From positions 103,546 to 167,545 of the forward strand of contig NZ_PCOV01000008.1 in assembly GCF_002979435.1 (NCBI RefSeq): a stretch of 64,000 nt of DNA, in the 5' to 3' direction. The notes below the pieces were generated by a model that was given only the letters and a program-made list of their open reading frames with translations, ran no database searches and was not told the DNA's origin. This DNA is from Microbacterium sp. MYb66. GTDB taxonomy: Bacteria > Actinomycetota > Actinomycetes > Actinomycetales > Microbacteriaceae. The translations under genes were made by a program, and so were the position numbers. Shown here piece by piece: positions 27,714 through 36,358 of the stretch (positions are counted from its first letter, which is position 1; each line of letters begins with the position of its first letter).

Positions 27714-29395
27714 GATGTCGTCTCTTTCTTGTGGAGGGGGAGTTCCGCGGCGAGCGTCGCCACGGCGGTTCGGGCGGAGGAGGCATCGTCAGCGGCCAGG
27801 GCGGCTTCGGCGAGGCTCCGCGCCTCGGACAGGGTGCGTTCGGAGAGGGTGCGTCGCACATCGGCCAACGCCGACGGCGCCATCGAGAGGCTGGTGGCGC
27901 CGAGCCCCACGAGCACGACGGCGAGCAGCGGATCGGCGGCTGCTTCGCCGCAGATGCCGACCGGTTTGCCCAGGCGTGCGCCCGCGTCGCCGACCTCGCG
28001 CACGAGCCGCAGCACCGCCGGATGCCAGGGGTCCTGGAAGCCGGCGACGGAGCCGAGCATGCGGTCAGCGGCCATCGTGTACTGCGTGAGATCGTTGGTG
28101 CCGATCGAAGCGAAGTCGGCGTGAGCGAGCACACGGTCGGCGAGCAGTGCGCTGGCAGGGATCTCGACCATGACGCCGGCGGTCTTCAGTCCGTACTCGC
28201 GGGCGAGGCCGGTGAAGTACACGGTCTCCTCGACCGTGGCCACCATCGGTGCCATCACCCAGAGGTCGGCCCCGGTCGCGGCATCCGCCTCGGCGAGTGC
28301 GGTGAGCTGCTCACGGAGGATGTCCTCGCTGGCGCGCAGTGCGCGAAGGCCCCTGAGCCCGAGCGCGGGGTTCTCCTCGTGCGCATCGTTGAGGAATGCG
28401 AGCGGCTTGTCGGCGCCGGCATCCAGCATCCGCACCACCACCTTCTTGCCGGGGAACGCCGCCAGCAGTTCGCGATAGGACTCGCGCTGCTGGGCGATCG
28501 TCGGCGCCTGTGCCGAGGAGAGGAACAGGAACTCCGTGCGGAACAGCCCGACGCCCTCGGCCCCCCGAGCGACCGCATCGGCGGCGTCTGCGGGCTTTCC
28601 CAGATTCGCGAGCAGCGACACGGGCGTGCCGTCGGCGAGGGCGCCGGGAGTCAGCGGAGCGCTGTCGGCTGACTGGCGGGCGGCCGCGCGCTCGGCGGCT
28701 CGGGACTTCTGGTCTTCCGTCGGCTCGCGGGTGACGACACCGCTCGCCGCATCGACGATCACGGTCTCGCCGGTGGTGAGTAAAGCGCCGTCGGCGACGC
28801 CGACGATCGCGACGATGCCCTTCTCCCTCGCGAGGATCGCGGTGTGGGAGGTGGGACCGCCATCGGTCGTGATCAGGGCGAGCACCTGGTCGAGGTCGAG
28901 GAGTGCGGTGTCCGCGGGGGCGAGGTCCCGGGCGACCAGCACGAAGGGGTGTCCGGGGCTGGGGACCCCGGGGGCGTCGACGCCGCGGAGGCGCGCCAGG
29001 ACCCGCTGGGCGATGTCGTCGAGGTCCGCCGCCCGTTCTCCGAGGTAGCCTCCGACGGCTTCGAGAGTGGCCCGGAAACCGGCGAACGCGTCGTGCACGG
29101 CCCACTCGGCCGTCGCGCCGGCGTCGATCCGGGTGTCGACCTCGTCCTGCAGCGTGGGATCCTCGGCGATCATCGCCTGAGCCTCGAGAACCTCCCGTGC
29201 TGATCCGCCCGCCGCCTCGCCCCGCTCGTTCAGCTCTCGGGCCACGGTCGCGATCGCGTCGCGGACCCGCGCGCGCTCGGCGTCCACCCCCGCGGTACTC
29301 GGCGAGTTCTCCGGCGCGGGCAGCGCCTCGGCCATGCGGATGATAGGCCCCTGGGCGACCCCGAGACCGATCCCCACCCCGCGCAGCTCGCTCAT
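27710..29395 (-). CDS. ptsI: PTS Enzyme I (phosphoenolpyruvate-protein phosphotransferase)
   Basis: A 561-residue Enzyme I that takes phosphate from phosphoenolpyruvate and gives it to HPr. The active-site His is in GGPTSHTAILAR near residue 190; RTEFLF and the GICGEAAADP region with its conserved Cys mark the C-terminal PEP-binding barrel. It is unusual to find this general enzyme inside a mannitol operon; it overlaps mtlA and ptsH by four bases on either side, so it is made with the transporter. Confidence 0.97.
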   Translation of the reverse strand: MSELRGVGIGLGVAQGPIIRMAEALPAPENSPSTAGVDAERARVRDAIATVARELNERGEAAGGSAREVLEAQAMIAEDPTLQDEVDTRIDAGATAEWAVHDAFAGFRATLEAVGGYLGERAADLDDIAQRVLARLRGVDAPGVPSPGHPFVLVARDLAPADTALLDLDQVLALITTDGGPTSHTAILAREKGIVAIVGVADGALLTTGETVIVDAASGVVTREPTEDQKSRAAERAAARQSADSAPLTPGALADGTPVSLLANLGKPADAADAVARGAEGVGLFRTEFLFLSSAQAPTIAQQRESYRELLAAFPGKKVVVRMLDAGADKPLAFLNDAHEENPALGLRGLRALRASEDILREQLTALAEADAATGADLWVMAPMVATVEETVYFTGLAREYGLKTAGVMVEIPASALLADRVLAHADFASIGTNDLTQYTMAADRMLGSVAGFQDPWHPAVLRLVREVGDAGARLGKPVGICGEAAADPLLAVVLVGLGATSLSMAPSALADVRRTLSERTLSEARSLAEAALAADDASSARTAVATLAAELPLHKKETTS

Positions 29396-29673
29396 CCGGC
29401 GGCGTCCTGGTCATGGTCGGTGGTGAGCAGCTCGGTGAGCGTGTCGAGCACGCCCTCCGCGCCGTCGCCGTCGGCCGTGAGGGTCACGTAGTCGCCGTAC
29501 TCGATCGCCAGGGAGATGACACCGAGTATGCTCGCGGCGTTGACGGGCTTGCCGGAATCCTTCGCGATCGTGACGGCGATGCCGGAGTCCTTCGCCGCCT
29601 GTGCGAAGAGCTTCGCGGGGCGGGCGTGCAGCCCGTGGGAGGAGCCGATCCGGACGGTGCGGGTGGCGGTCAT
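29392..29673 (-). CDS. ptsH: PTS phosphocarrier protein HPr
   Basis: A 93-residue HPr. The phospho-accepting His16 lies in HGLHARPAK, and Ser48 in the AASILGVISL segment matches the regulatory Ser46 region of Firmicutes HPr. Start chosen at MTATRTVRI, overlapping the EIIB stop; the open frame extends upstream without meaning. Confidence 0.95.
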   Translation of the reverse strand: MTATRTVRIGSSHGLHARPAKLFAQAAKDSGIAVTIAKDSGKPVNAASILGVISLAIEYGDYVTLTADGDGAEGVLDTLTELLTTDHDQDAAG

Positions 29674-29987
29674 GGTGTTCCTTTCGGGGTGTCGCCGGCG
29701 TCGGCGAGGATCGATCGGGCGAGGACGAGTGTGCGCGAGCCGTCCCGATCGGCGAAGACGTCGTCCGGGAGCACGGCGACCGGCGCGCTCACGCTGCCGC
29801 GGATGGCTTCCAGCCGGTCGCTCAGGTGGGGGCCGACGAGGATGAGGTCGTGGGCGCCGCCCGCGACCGAGCTCTCCATGCCGGCCGTCGCGTCCCAGTC
29901 GAGACCGGCGGCCGCGGCGGCGGAGCGGAGTCGCTGTGCGACGAACGTGCTCGACGCACCGGCGCCGCACACCACGAGGATCCTCAT
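29670..29987 (-). CDS. Stand-alone PTS EIIB-like protein
   Basis: A 105-residue protein with the lactose/cellobiose-type EIIB P-loop at its very start (MRILVVCGAGASST, phospho-Cys at residue 7). It is the first gene of the mannitol operon although MtlA already has its own EIIB domain, so it may serve another EIIC, act in regulation (for example through the PRD activator MtlR) or be a remnant of a larger system. ATG chosen at 29987; AGGAAGG lies about nine bases upstream. Confidence 0.85.
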   Translation of the reverse strand: MRILVVCGAGASSTFVAQRLRSAAAAAGLDWDATAGMESSVAGGAHDLILVGPHLSDRLEAIRGSVSAPVAVLPDDVFADRDGSRTLVLARSILADAGDTPKGTP

Positions 29988-30009
29988 CGATGCCACCCTT
30001 CCTGAGAAC

Positions 30010-30040
30010 AGTCTGGGAACGCGGGCCACCCTCGCGCCAA
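30010..30040 (-). promoter_or_regulatory. Tentative mannitol operon promoter
   Basis: Minus-strand TTGGCG (30035-30040) and CAGACT (30010-30015) with a 19-base spacer. The -35 match is fair, the spacing is long. Confidence 0.25.
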
Positions 30041-30067
30041 CACGTTCCTTTCCGCCCCCGCGGAACG
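30016..30067. promoter_or_regulatory. Triple GGAACG half-site, candidate MtlR operator
   Basis: GGAACG at 30016-30021, CGTTCC at 30043-30048 and GGAACG at 30062-30067. The three arms form two nested inverted repeats in the gap between the mannitol operon and the divergent activator gene, the expected place for an activator site. Confidence 0.4.
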
Positions 30068-30155
30068 CCGGTCTTCGCCCGAGGTCATCGGCTACCTGAC
30101 ATCATGGAGACCACGTCGAGACAGTGCGGTCAGCACGCGGGAAGTCGGAGGGATC

Positions 30156-32078
30156 ATGTCGCGCCAGCGCCAGGACCAGCTCCTCGCCGTCCTGCTGCGT
30201 CAGGAAGGATGGGCGACGGCCGGGAGCCTCGCCGACCTGCTGGGGGTGACGCCCCGCAGCATCCGCTCGTATGTCGCCGCATTGAACGCCCGCACCCCGG
30301 GGGCCGCGGTGATCGAGTCGGGTCCCGCCGGCTATCGAGCAGGCCACGGAGCTCGAGGCGCTCTCCGTATGCGTCAGACGGGCGAGTCGGCACCCCGCGA
30401 CCGCCTGCACACGCTGGTGCGGCTGCTGCTCGATGAACCGACAGGCATAGACGTGTTCGATACCGCCGACGAACTGCACGTCAGTGAGGCGACGCTCGAA
30501 GCGGACCTGGTGCGCGTGCGGAGTCTGCTGGACGGCACTGATCTGGTGCTGGAGCGGGACAGGGAGAACGTGCGTCTGCGCGGCAACGAGGCGGCGCAGC
30601 GCCGCCTCCTCAGCAGGCTCGCCCACGACGAGATGGATGACGCGTCATTCCACCCCGAGACCTTCCGGCGCGCGCTGTCGGGCTCCGCCGTCGCCGCCAG
30701 TGCGGTGGGGCCGTTCAAGTCCTCTCTGGTACGCGAACTGGGCGAACTCGGCTACTACGTGAACGAACTCGCGATCGCCGATGTGCTGCTGCACATCGCG
30801 ATCGCCGCCGAGCGGGTCGCCGCCGGCCACGCGCTGGAGTCCTCTCCCGTCGGGACGCGCGAGGAGATCCCGCGGGTCGGGGCCGTCATCGCCCGCCTGG
30901 CCGCGGAGCACTTCTCCGTGGTTCTCGGCGAGGGCGACAGCGGGCACCTCGCATCCCTGGTCCTCACCCGCATCGTCGCCCCGGGGGAGGACGCCACGCG
31001 CGAGGTCGCCCGCAGCGGTGTCGATCCCGAGGTGGAGGCGGCCGTGCGCGCGGAGATCGCGCGAGCCGCCGACGACTACCAGGTCGACCTGATCGACGAG
31101 ACCTTCGTGCTCCGGCTGGCGCTGCACGTGCAGAATCTGCTGCGGCGGGCCGAGGAGAGCGCGCTGACGCGCAATCCGCTCACGCGCTCGCTCAAGACGA
31201 CCTACCCGATGATCTTCGAAGTCGCGGTGTCCATCGCCAGCGGCCTGCACGATCGGGTGGGCACGCCGATCCACGACGACGAGATCGCCTACATCGCGAT
31301 GCACGTCGGCGGCCGCCTCGAGCGCAGCAGGAAGGCCGAGTCGATCCTCACGGCGACGATCGTCTGCCCCGGCTACTACGAGCTGCACGAACTGCTCCGC
31401 TCCAGCGTCGACCGCTCACTCGGCGCGGCGATCGAGGTCACGAGCGTCGTCACGAACGTCGACCCCGACTGGGCGTCCTTCGACACCGATCTGGTCCTCA
31501 GCACGATCGAGCCCGGGTCGTCGGGCGACCGCTTCGTGCGCATCCAGCCGTTCCTGACCGACGCCGACGTCGACCGCATCCAGCAGGCGGCCGCGCGTCT
31601 GCGGAGGGGACGTCGACTCACCCGGCTCCGCGGCGAGCTCGCGCGCTACTTCCACCCCGACGCGTACGTGTTCCCGCTCCCCGACGAAGGGGAGGAGGCG
31701 ATCATCCGCCGTCTGGGCGGGCTCCTGGTGGAGGCAGGCCTGATCGGAGAGGACTACATCGACAACACCATCGTGCGCGAGCGGATGTCGTCGACCGCGT
31801 TCACGGATGCGCTGGCCGTCCCGCACGCACTGCAGATGACCGCCACCCGCACCGCGATCGCGATCGGGGTCACCGACGGCTCGGCCGCCTGGGGCGGCGG
31901 CCGAGTGCAGGTCGTCGCGCTCGCCGCCTTCAGCGAAGGCGACCGAGCCGCATTCCAGACCGTCTTCGAGCAGCTCGTCGAGGTCTTCAGCGAGCGGGAG
32001 AGCGTGCAGCGGATCGTTCGCCGGGGGACGAGCTTCGAGGCGTTCCTGGATGAGCTCGTGGCCGTGATCGACGGTTGA
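30156..32078 (+). CDS. mtlR: PRD-containing transcriptional activator (MtlR type)
   Basis: A 640-residue regulator, divergent from the mannitol operon. Order of domains: N-terminal helix-turn-helix (WATAGSLADLLGVTPRSIRSY, second HTH about residues 90-150), two PRD domains about 180-400 with phosphorylatable His residues such as in MHVGGRLERS, an EIIB-like domain near 410 with Cys in VCPGYYELHELL, and a C-terminal EIIA-like domain with His in LAVPHALQM. Such proteins switch the mtl genes on when the PTS is active, through opposing phosphorylations by HPr and EIIs. GGAGGG stands just before the ATG, with a short spacer. Confidence 0.9.
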   Translation: MSRQRQDQLLAVLLRQEGWATAGSLADLLGVTPRSIRSYVAALNARTPGAAVIESGPAGYRAGHGARGALRMRQTGESAPRDRLHTLVRLLLDEPTGIDVFDTADELHVSEATLEADLVRVRSLLDGTDLVLERDRENVRLRGNEAAQRRLLSRLAHDEMDDASFHPETFRRALSGSAVAASAVGPFKSSLVRELGELGYYVNELAIADVLLHIAIAAERVAAGHALESSPVGTREEIPRVGAVIARLAAEHFSVVLGEGDSGHLASLVLTRIVAPGEDATREVARSGVDPEVEAAVRAEIARAADDYQVDLIDETFVLRLALHVQNLLRRAEESALTRNPLTRSLKTTYPMIFEVAVSIASGLHDRVGTPIHDDEIAYIAMHVGGRLERSRKAESILTATIVCPGYYELHELLRSSVDRSLGAAIEVTSVVTNVDPDWASFDTDLVLSTIEPGSSGDRFVRIQPFLTDADVDRIQQAAARLRRGRRLTRLRGELARYFHPDAYVFPLPDEGEEAIIRRLGGLLVEAGLIGEDYIDNTIVRERMSSTAFTDALAVPHALQMTATRTAIAIGVTDGSAAWGGGRVQVVALAAFSEGDRAAFQTVFEQLVEVFSERESVQRIVRRGTSFEAFLDELVAVIDG

Positions 32079-32084
32079 ACGCCG

Positions 32085-32348
32085 TCACTCCCGTGGCGCG
32101 AGCACCTCGGCGAGTTGGTCGAGCACGGCTTCGGAGGTCTCGGATTCCGCGGTCTCGAGCACGACGGCATCGCCGGGCGCGATGGCCAGATCCATCACGG
32201 CGAGCACGCTGCTGAGGTCGACGGTGGTGTCATCCGACGTGCGCAGCGTCACAGGGGAGCCGTGGGACTGCGCGAGTCGGACGAGCTCGGCCACCGGACG
32301 GGCGTGCACGCCGTTGTGCGCGCTGACGACCACGCGTCTGACCGACAT
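32085..32348 (-). CDS. Second HPr-family phosphocarrier
   Basis: An 87-residue HPr-like protein with the active-site His15 in NGVHARPV and a Ser in the LSSVLAVMDLA segment. It lies two bases after the phosphomutase gene, at the end of the PNP operon and convergent with mtlR. It differs from the HPr of the mannitol operon in most positions, so it may phosphorylate a different EII or act mainly in regulation. Confidence 0.88.
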   Translation of the reverse strand: MSVRRVVVSAHNGVHARPVAELVRLAQSHGSPVTLRTSDDTTVDLSSVLAVMDLAIAPGDAVVLETAESETSEAVLDQLAEVLAPRE

Positions 32349-32350
32349 GC

Positions 32351-34021
32351 TCAGGAGCGCTCGTCGAGTAGGGATCGGACGCCGGCCTCGAGCTCTGCCA
32401 CGGCCTCTCGTGCGCTCTCTGCCGAATCCGCGCGGGCGTCGATGTAGACCTTGAGCTTCGGCTCGGTGCCGCTCGGTCGCACGATCACGCGCGAGCCGTC
32501 GCCGAGCCGATACCGCAGCACGTCGCCGGCGGGCTGCCCTGGAGCCGCCTGCAGCAGGTCTTCGGCGGAGGTGACCGAGCGTCCGGCGAGGTGCGTCGGA
32601 GGAAGGGAGCGCAGTGCGAGCATGACGTTGCCGATGACCGCGAGGTCTTCAACGCGGACCGATACCTGGCCGCTGGCGAAGTGTCCGTAGGTGTCGCCGA
32701 GCTCTTGAAGCAGGTCGGTGAGCGTGGCTCCGCGGTCTCGGGCCTCGGCCGCGAGGCCGAGGACGGCGACGGCAGCGGACACCCCGTCCTTGTCGCGGAC
32801 GGTCTCGGGATTCACCAGGTAGCCGAGGGCCTCCTCGAAGCCGAACACGATTCCGGGGGCGCGGGAGATCCACTTGAATCCGGTGAGGGTCTCGTGGAAG
32901 TCCAGCCCGTGATGGGCGGCGACCGCGCCCAGACCGGGGGACGAGACGAGTGAGCACGCGAGCGAGGCGCCGGGGGTGCCGGCCGCGGCACGCGCGGCAC
33001 GCGCACCGAGCAGGAGGCCGACCTCGTTGCCGGTCAGGCGACGCCAGCCGTCCGGTGCCGTCTCGTCCGGCACGGCGACGGCCAGGCGGTCTGCGTCCGG
33101 GTCGTTGGCGAGGATGAAGTCCGCCTTCACGCGGCGTGCCTTGGCGAAGGAGAGGTCCATCGCCCCCGGCTCCTCCGGGTTCGGGAACGAGACCGTCCGG
33201 AACGTGGCATCGGGGGCGAGCTGCTCGTCGACGACGAACGGCTGCGGATAGCCTGCCTCGCGCACGATACGCGACAGGGTCTCCCAGCCGACCCCGTGCA
33301 TCGCGGTGTACACCCACCGCATTCCGGAGGTGCCGGCGGGAGCGGGGGCCACCGCGACGGTCGCCGCGATGTAGGCGTCGACGACCTCCTCGCCGGCGGT
33401 CTCGTACGCCGTGGAGCGGGGGAGGGCGGTGACCGCCTCTGCCTCCGCGATGCGCTGGATGTGGGCGGCGATCTCCGCGTCCGCGGGAGCGACGATCTGG
33501 GACCCCTGGTCCGCGCCGCCGAGATAGACCTTGTAGCCGTTGTCGTTCGGCGGGTTGTGGCTCGCGGTCACCATCACCCCGGCGTCGGCGCCGAAGTGGC
33601 GAACCGCGAACGCGAGGACGGGCGTCGGCAGCAGCCGGGGGAGCAGGATCGCGCGGAGACCCGCCCCGGCGAACAGCTCGGCGGAGTCCGTCGCGAACAC
33701 GCGGGAGTTGCGCCGACCGTCGTAGCCGATGATGACCGTGGGGGTGCCGCCGTCGGCCTTCTCACGCAGATACGCGGCGAAACCTGCCGCGGCCTGAGCG
33801 ACCAGCACGCGGTTCATCCGGTTGCTCCCGGCGCCGAGCTCGCCGCGAAGACCGGCGGTGCCGAACGCCAAGCGCGTGCGGAACCGGTCATCCAGCTCGG
33901 CGACCGCCGCGTCCTCACCGGCGGCGGCGCGCGTGATCAGCCCGGACAGCTCATCGCGGGTCTCGTGGTCGGGGTCCTGTCGCAACCAGGCGCGTGCCTG
34001 CGCGAGCCGCTCCTCGCTCAC
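32351..34021 (-). CDS. Phospho-sugar mutase (phosphoglucomutase/phosphomannomutase/phosphopentomutase)
   Basis: A 556-residue alpha-D-phosphohexomutase of the PGM2-like length class. The active Ser is in VTASHNPPND near residue 145, the metal loop is NDPDADRL near 305, GFEEALGY is the sugar-binding loop near 400 and RPSGTEPKLK near 515 binds phosphate. PGM2-type enzymes often act on pentose-1-phosphate; placement directly after purine nucleoside phosphorylase (GTGA overlap) fits ribose-1-phosphate to ribose-5-phosphate conversion, though hexose substrates are equally possible. Confidence 0.93.
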   Translation of the reverse strand: MSEERLAQARAWLRQDPDHETRDELSGLITRAAAGEDAAVAELDDRFRTRLAFGTAGLRGELGAGSNRMNRVLVAQAAAGFAAYLREKADGGTPTVIIGYDGRRNSRVFATDSAELFAGAGLRAILLPRLLPTPVLAFAVRHFGADAGVMVTASHNPPNDNGYKVYLGGADQGSQIVAPADAEIAAHIQRIAEAEAVTALPRSTAYETAGEEVVDAYIAATVAVAPAPAGTSGMRWVYTAMHGVGWETLSRIVREAGYPQPFVVDEQLAPDATFRTVSFPNPEEPGAMDLSFAKARRVKADFILANDPDADRLAVAVPDETAPDGWRRLTGNEVGLLLGARAARAAAGTPGASLACSLVSSPGLGAVAAHHGLDFHETLTGFKWISRAPGIVFGFEEALGYLVNPETVRDKDGVSAAVAVLGLAAEARDRGATLTDLLQELGDTYGHFASGQVSVRVEDLAVIGNVMLALRSLPPTHLAGRSVTSAEDLLQAAPGQPAGDVLRYRLGDGSRVIVRPSGTEPKLKVYIDARADSAESAREAVAELEAGVRSLLDERS

Positions 34022-34851
34022 AGCGCCTCGACAACCCTGGCCAGGAGCGCGGAGATCACCGGCTCGGCCTCGCGACCGGCTTCGATCACCTCGGCGTGGC
34101 TCAGCGGAGTCTGCTGGATGCCGGCAGCCAGGTTGGTGATGAGCGAGAAGCCGAGGACCTCCATGCCGGCCTCGCGGGCGGCGATGGCCTCGAGAGCGGT
34201 CGACATGCCGACGATGTGGCCGCCGATGTGCTTCGCCATCTGCACTTCGGCTGGAGTCTCGTAGTGCGGCCCTCGGAACTGCGTGTACACGCCCTCGTCG
34301 AGCGTCGGGTCGATGCCGCGCGCGATGTCGCGGAGGCGCTTCGCGTACAGGTCCGTCAGGTCGATGAAGGTCGCGCCTTCGAGAGGCGAGTCGGCAGTCA
34401 GGTTGATGTGGTCGCTGATCAGCACCGGCTGGCCGGGCGTCCAGGTCTCGCGGATGCCCCCGGCGCCGTTCGTGAGCACCATGATCTTGGCTCCCGTGGC
34501 CGCGGCGGTGCGGACGCTGTGCACGACACGACGTACGCCGTGGTCCTCGTAGTAATGGGTGCGCGCCCCGATGACGAGGACGTTCTTGCCGCCCGGGGTG
34601 CGGATGCTGCGCAGCGTGCCGACGTGGCCCTCGAGCGCGGGCTTGGAGAAGCCGGTGACCTCGGTCGCGGGGATGGTCGCGACGGTCTCGCCGATGATGT
34701 CTGCGGCCTTGCCCCAGCCGCTGCCGAGGGTGAGGGCGATGTCATGGTTCTCGACCCCGGTCAGACGTGCGATGTCGGCGGCGGCCTGCGAAGCGACCTC
34801 GAACGGGTTCGCAGTCGGGTCGTCGAGAGGGTTGCTGTGCGTTTCGGGCAT
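34018..34851 (-). CDS. punA: Purine-nucleoside phosphorylase
   Basis: A 277-residue trimeric-type phosphorylase that splits inosine and guanosine with phosphate into base and ribose-1-phosphate. LTLGSGWG near the N-terminus binds phosphate, the GARTHYYEDHG segment and TNGAGGI form the active site, and the HINLTADSPLEG segment is the family signature. It opens a three-gene operon with the phosphomutase and the second HPr. A TAGAGT box precedes the ATG by six bases. Confidence 0.95.
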   Translation of the reverse strand: MPETHSNPLDDPTANPFEVASQAAADIARLTGVENHDIALTLGSGWGKAADIIGETVATIPATEVTGFSKPALEGHVGTLRSIRTPGGKNVLVIGARTHYYEDHGVRRVVHSVRTAAATGAKIMVLTNGAGGIRETWTPGQPVLISDHINLTADSPLEGATFIDLTDLYAKRLRDIARGIDPTLDEGVYTQFRGPHYETPAEVQMAKHIGGHIVGMSTALEAIAAREAGMEVLGFSLITNLAAGIQQTPLSHAEVIEAGREAEPVISALLARVVEAL

Positions 34852-34857
34852 GGATCC

Positions 34858-34887
34858 ACTCTAGGAAGGTGCAGGCTCGGGTGCCAG
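34858..34887 (-). promoter_or_regulatory. Promoter of the PNP operon
   Basis: CTGGCA (34882-34887) and TAGAGT (34858-34863) on the minus strand with an 18-base spacer, then six bases to the ATG. Confidence 0.5.
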
Positions 34888-34908
34888 GATTGCGCGAGAA
34901 TGGATTCC

Positions 34909-36348
34909 ATGTCTTCCACCACTTTCGAGCGCACTCAGCGCGTCGCCGTCCTCGGCGGCGGTCCCGGCGGTTACGAGGCGGCTCTCGCGGCCGCCCAGCT
35001 CGGGGCCGAGGTCACTCTCGTCGAGCGCGTGGGGGTGGGCGGATCCGCTGTCCTCACGGATGTCGTGCCCTCGAAGAGCCTGATCGCCACCGCCGACGCG
35101 GCCGTCGCGATCTCCGAGGCGAGCGACCTCGGCGTGAACTTCTACGCCAAGGGGGAGAACGGCAAGCCGCTGAAACCCGAGATCGCGATCAACCTCGCTG
35201 CCGTCAACAAGCGTCTCATCGCGCTCGCGGGTCAGCAGTCGGAGGACATGCGAGCGACACTGCTCGAAGCCGGCGTCCGGATCCTCTCCGGTCACGGACG
35301 GCTCGAGGGACCGACCGCGATCGTGGTGTCGACAGGTCAGGGCGGCACCGACTTCGACCGTGTCGAGGCCGACACGATCGTCGTGGCCGTGGGGGCCTCA
35401 CCGCGGGAACTCGATTCCGCGAAACCCGACGGCAAGCGCATCCTCACCTGGACCCAGCTGTACGACATGAAGGCGCTCCCGGAGCACCTCATCGTGGTGG
35501 GCTCGGGCGTGACCGGCGCGGAGTTCGCCTCCGCGTACATGAATCTCGGTGCCAAGGTCACGCTCATCTCCAGCCGCGAGCAGGTCCTCCCCGGTGAGGA
35601 CAAGGATGCGGCGGGCGTCCTGGAGAAGGTGTTCAAGCGCGGCGGGATGCAGGTGCTCTCGAAGTCCCGTGCCGACAAGGTCGAAGCCACGAAGGAGGGC
35701 GTGACCGTCACACTGTCGGACGGCCGCACGGTCGAGGGGAGCCACTGCCTGATGGCGGTGGGCTCGATCCCGAACACCGCCGGGATCGGCTTGGAGGAAG
35801 CGGGCGTCGAGCTCGACGACTCGGGACATGTCCGGGTGAACAAGGTCGCCCGCACATCGGTGCCCAACGTGTACGCGGTCGGGGACTGCACCAACTTCTT
35901 CCCGCTCGCCTCGGTCGCCTCCATGCAGGGGCGCACAGCCGTCTTCCATGCGCTCGGCGACATCGTGATCCCGCTCGAGCTCATCAAGATCACCTCGAAC
36001 ATCTTCACCGCGCCGGAGATCGCGACGGTCGGATACGGGGTCAAGGACGTCGAGGACGGCGTCGCGGACGGCATGGTCTACAAGCTCCCGCTCGCGGCCA
36101 ACCCCCGAGCGAAGATGATGGGCATCAAGGACGGCTTCGTCAAGCTCATCGCGCGCAAGGGATCGGGCACCGTGATCGGCGGCGTGATCGTGGCTCCGAA
36201 GGCCTCCGAGCTGATCTATCCGATCGCGGTCGCCGTCGAGCGCCGGCTCACGGTCGATCAGGTCTCCCGGGTCTTCGCGGCATACCCTTCGCTGTCGAGC
36301 AGCATCACGGATGCCAGCCGGGCGATGCACCTCGTGAACATCTCCTGA
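34909..36348 (+). CDS. lpdA: NAD(P)H-quinone dehydrogenase, LpdA type
   Basis: A 479-residue two-dinucleotide-binding flavoprotein. FAD motif GGGPGGYEAALAA at residues 15-27; NAD motif GSGVTGAEFASAY near 200; GDCTNFFPLASVA near 325; C-terminal dimerisation domain. The place of the redox disulfide reads GGSAVLTDVVPSKS and has no cysteines, as in M. tuberculosis LpdA (Rv3303c), which reduces quinones rather than lipoamide. So it should not be called dihydrolipoyl dehydrogenase. An in-frame ATG nine bases earlier (34900) is an alternative start. Confidence 0.92.
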   Translation: MSSTTFERTQRVAVLGGGPGGYEAALAAAQLGAEVTLVERVGVGGSAVLTDVVPSKSLIATADAAVAISEASDLGVNFYAKGENGKPLKPEIAINLAAVNKRLIALAGQQSEDMRATLLEAGVRILSGHGRLEGPTAIVVSTGQGGTDFDRVEADTIVVAVGASPRELDSAKPDGKRILTWTQLYDMKALPEHLIVVGSGVTGAEFASAYMNLGAKVTLISSREQVLPGEDKDAAGVLEKVFKRGGMQVLSKSRADKVEATKEGVTVTLSDGRTVEGSHCLMAVGSIPNTAGIGLEEAGVELDDSGHVRVNKVARTSVPNVYAVGDCTNFFPLASVASMQGRTAVFHALGDIVIPLELIKITSNIFTAPEIATVGYGVKDVEDGVADGMVYKLPLAANPRAKMMGIKDGFVKLIARKGSGTVIGGVIVAPKASELIYPIAVAVERRLTVDQVSRVFAAYPSLSSSITDASRAMHLVNIS

Positions 36349-36358
36349 CAGCCGCTAG

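Noticed and set aside
34909..36348. Annotation as dihydrolipoyl dehydrogenase
   Set aside because: The redox-active Cys pair is missing.
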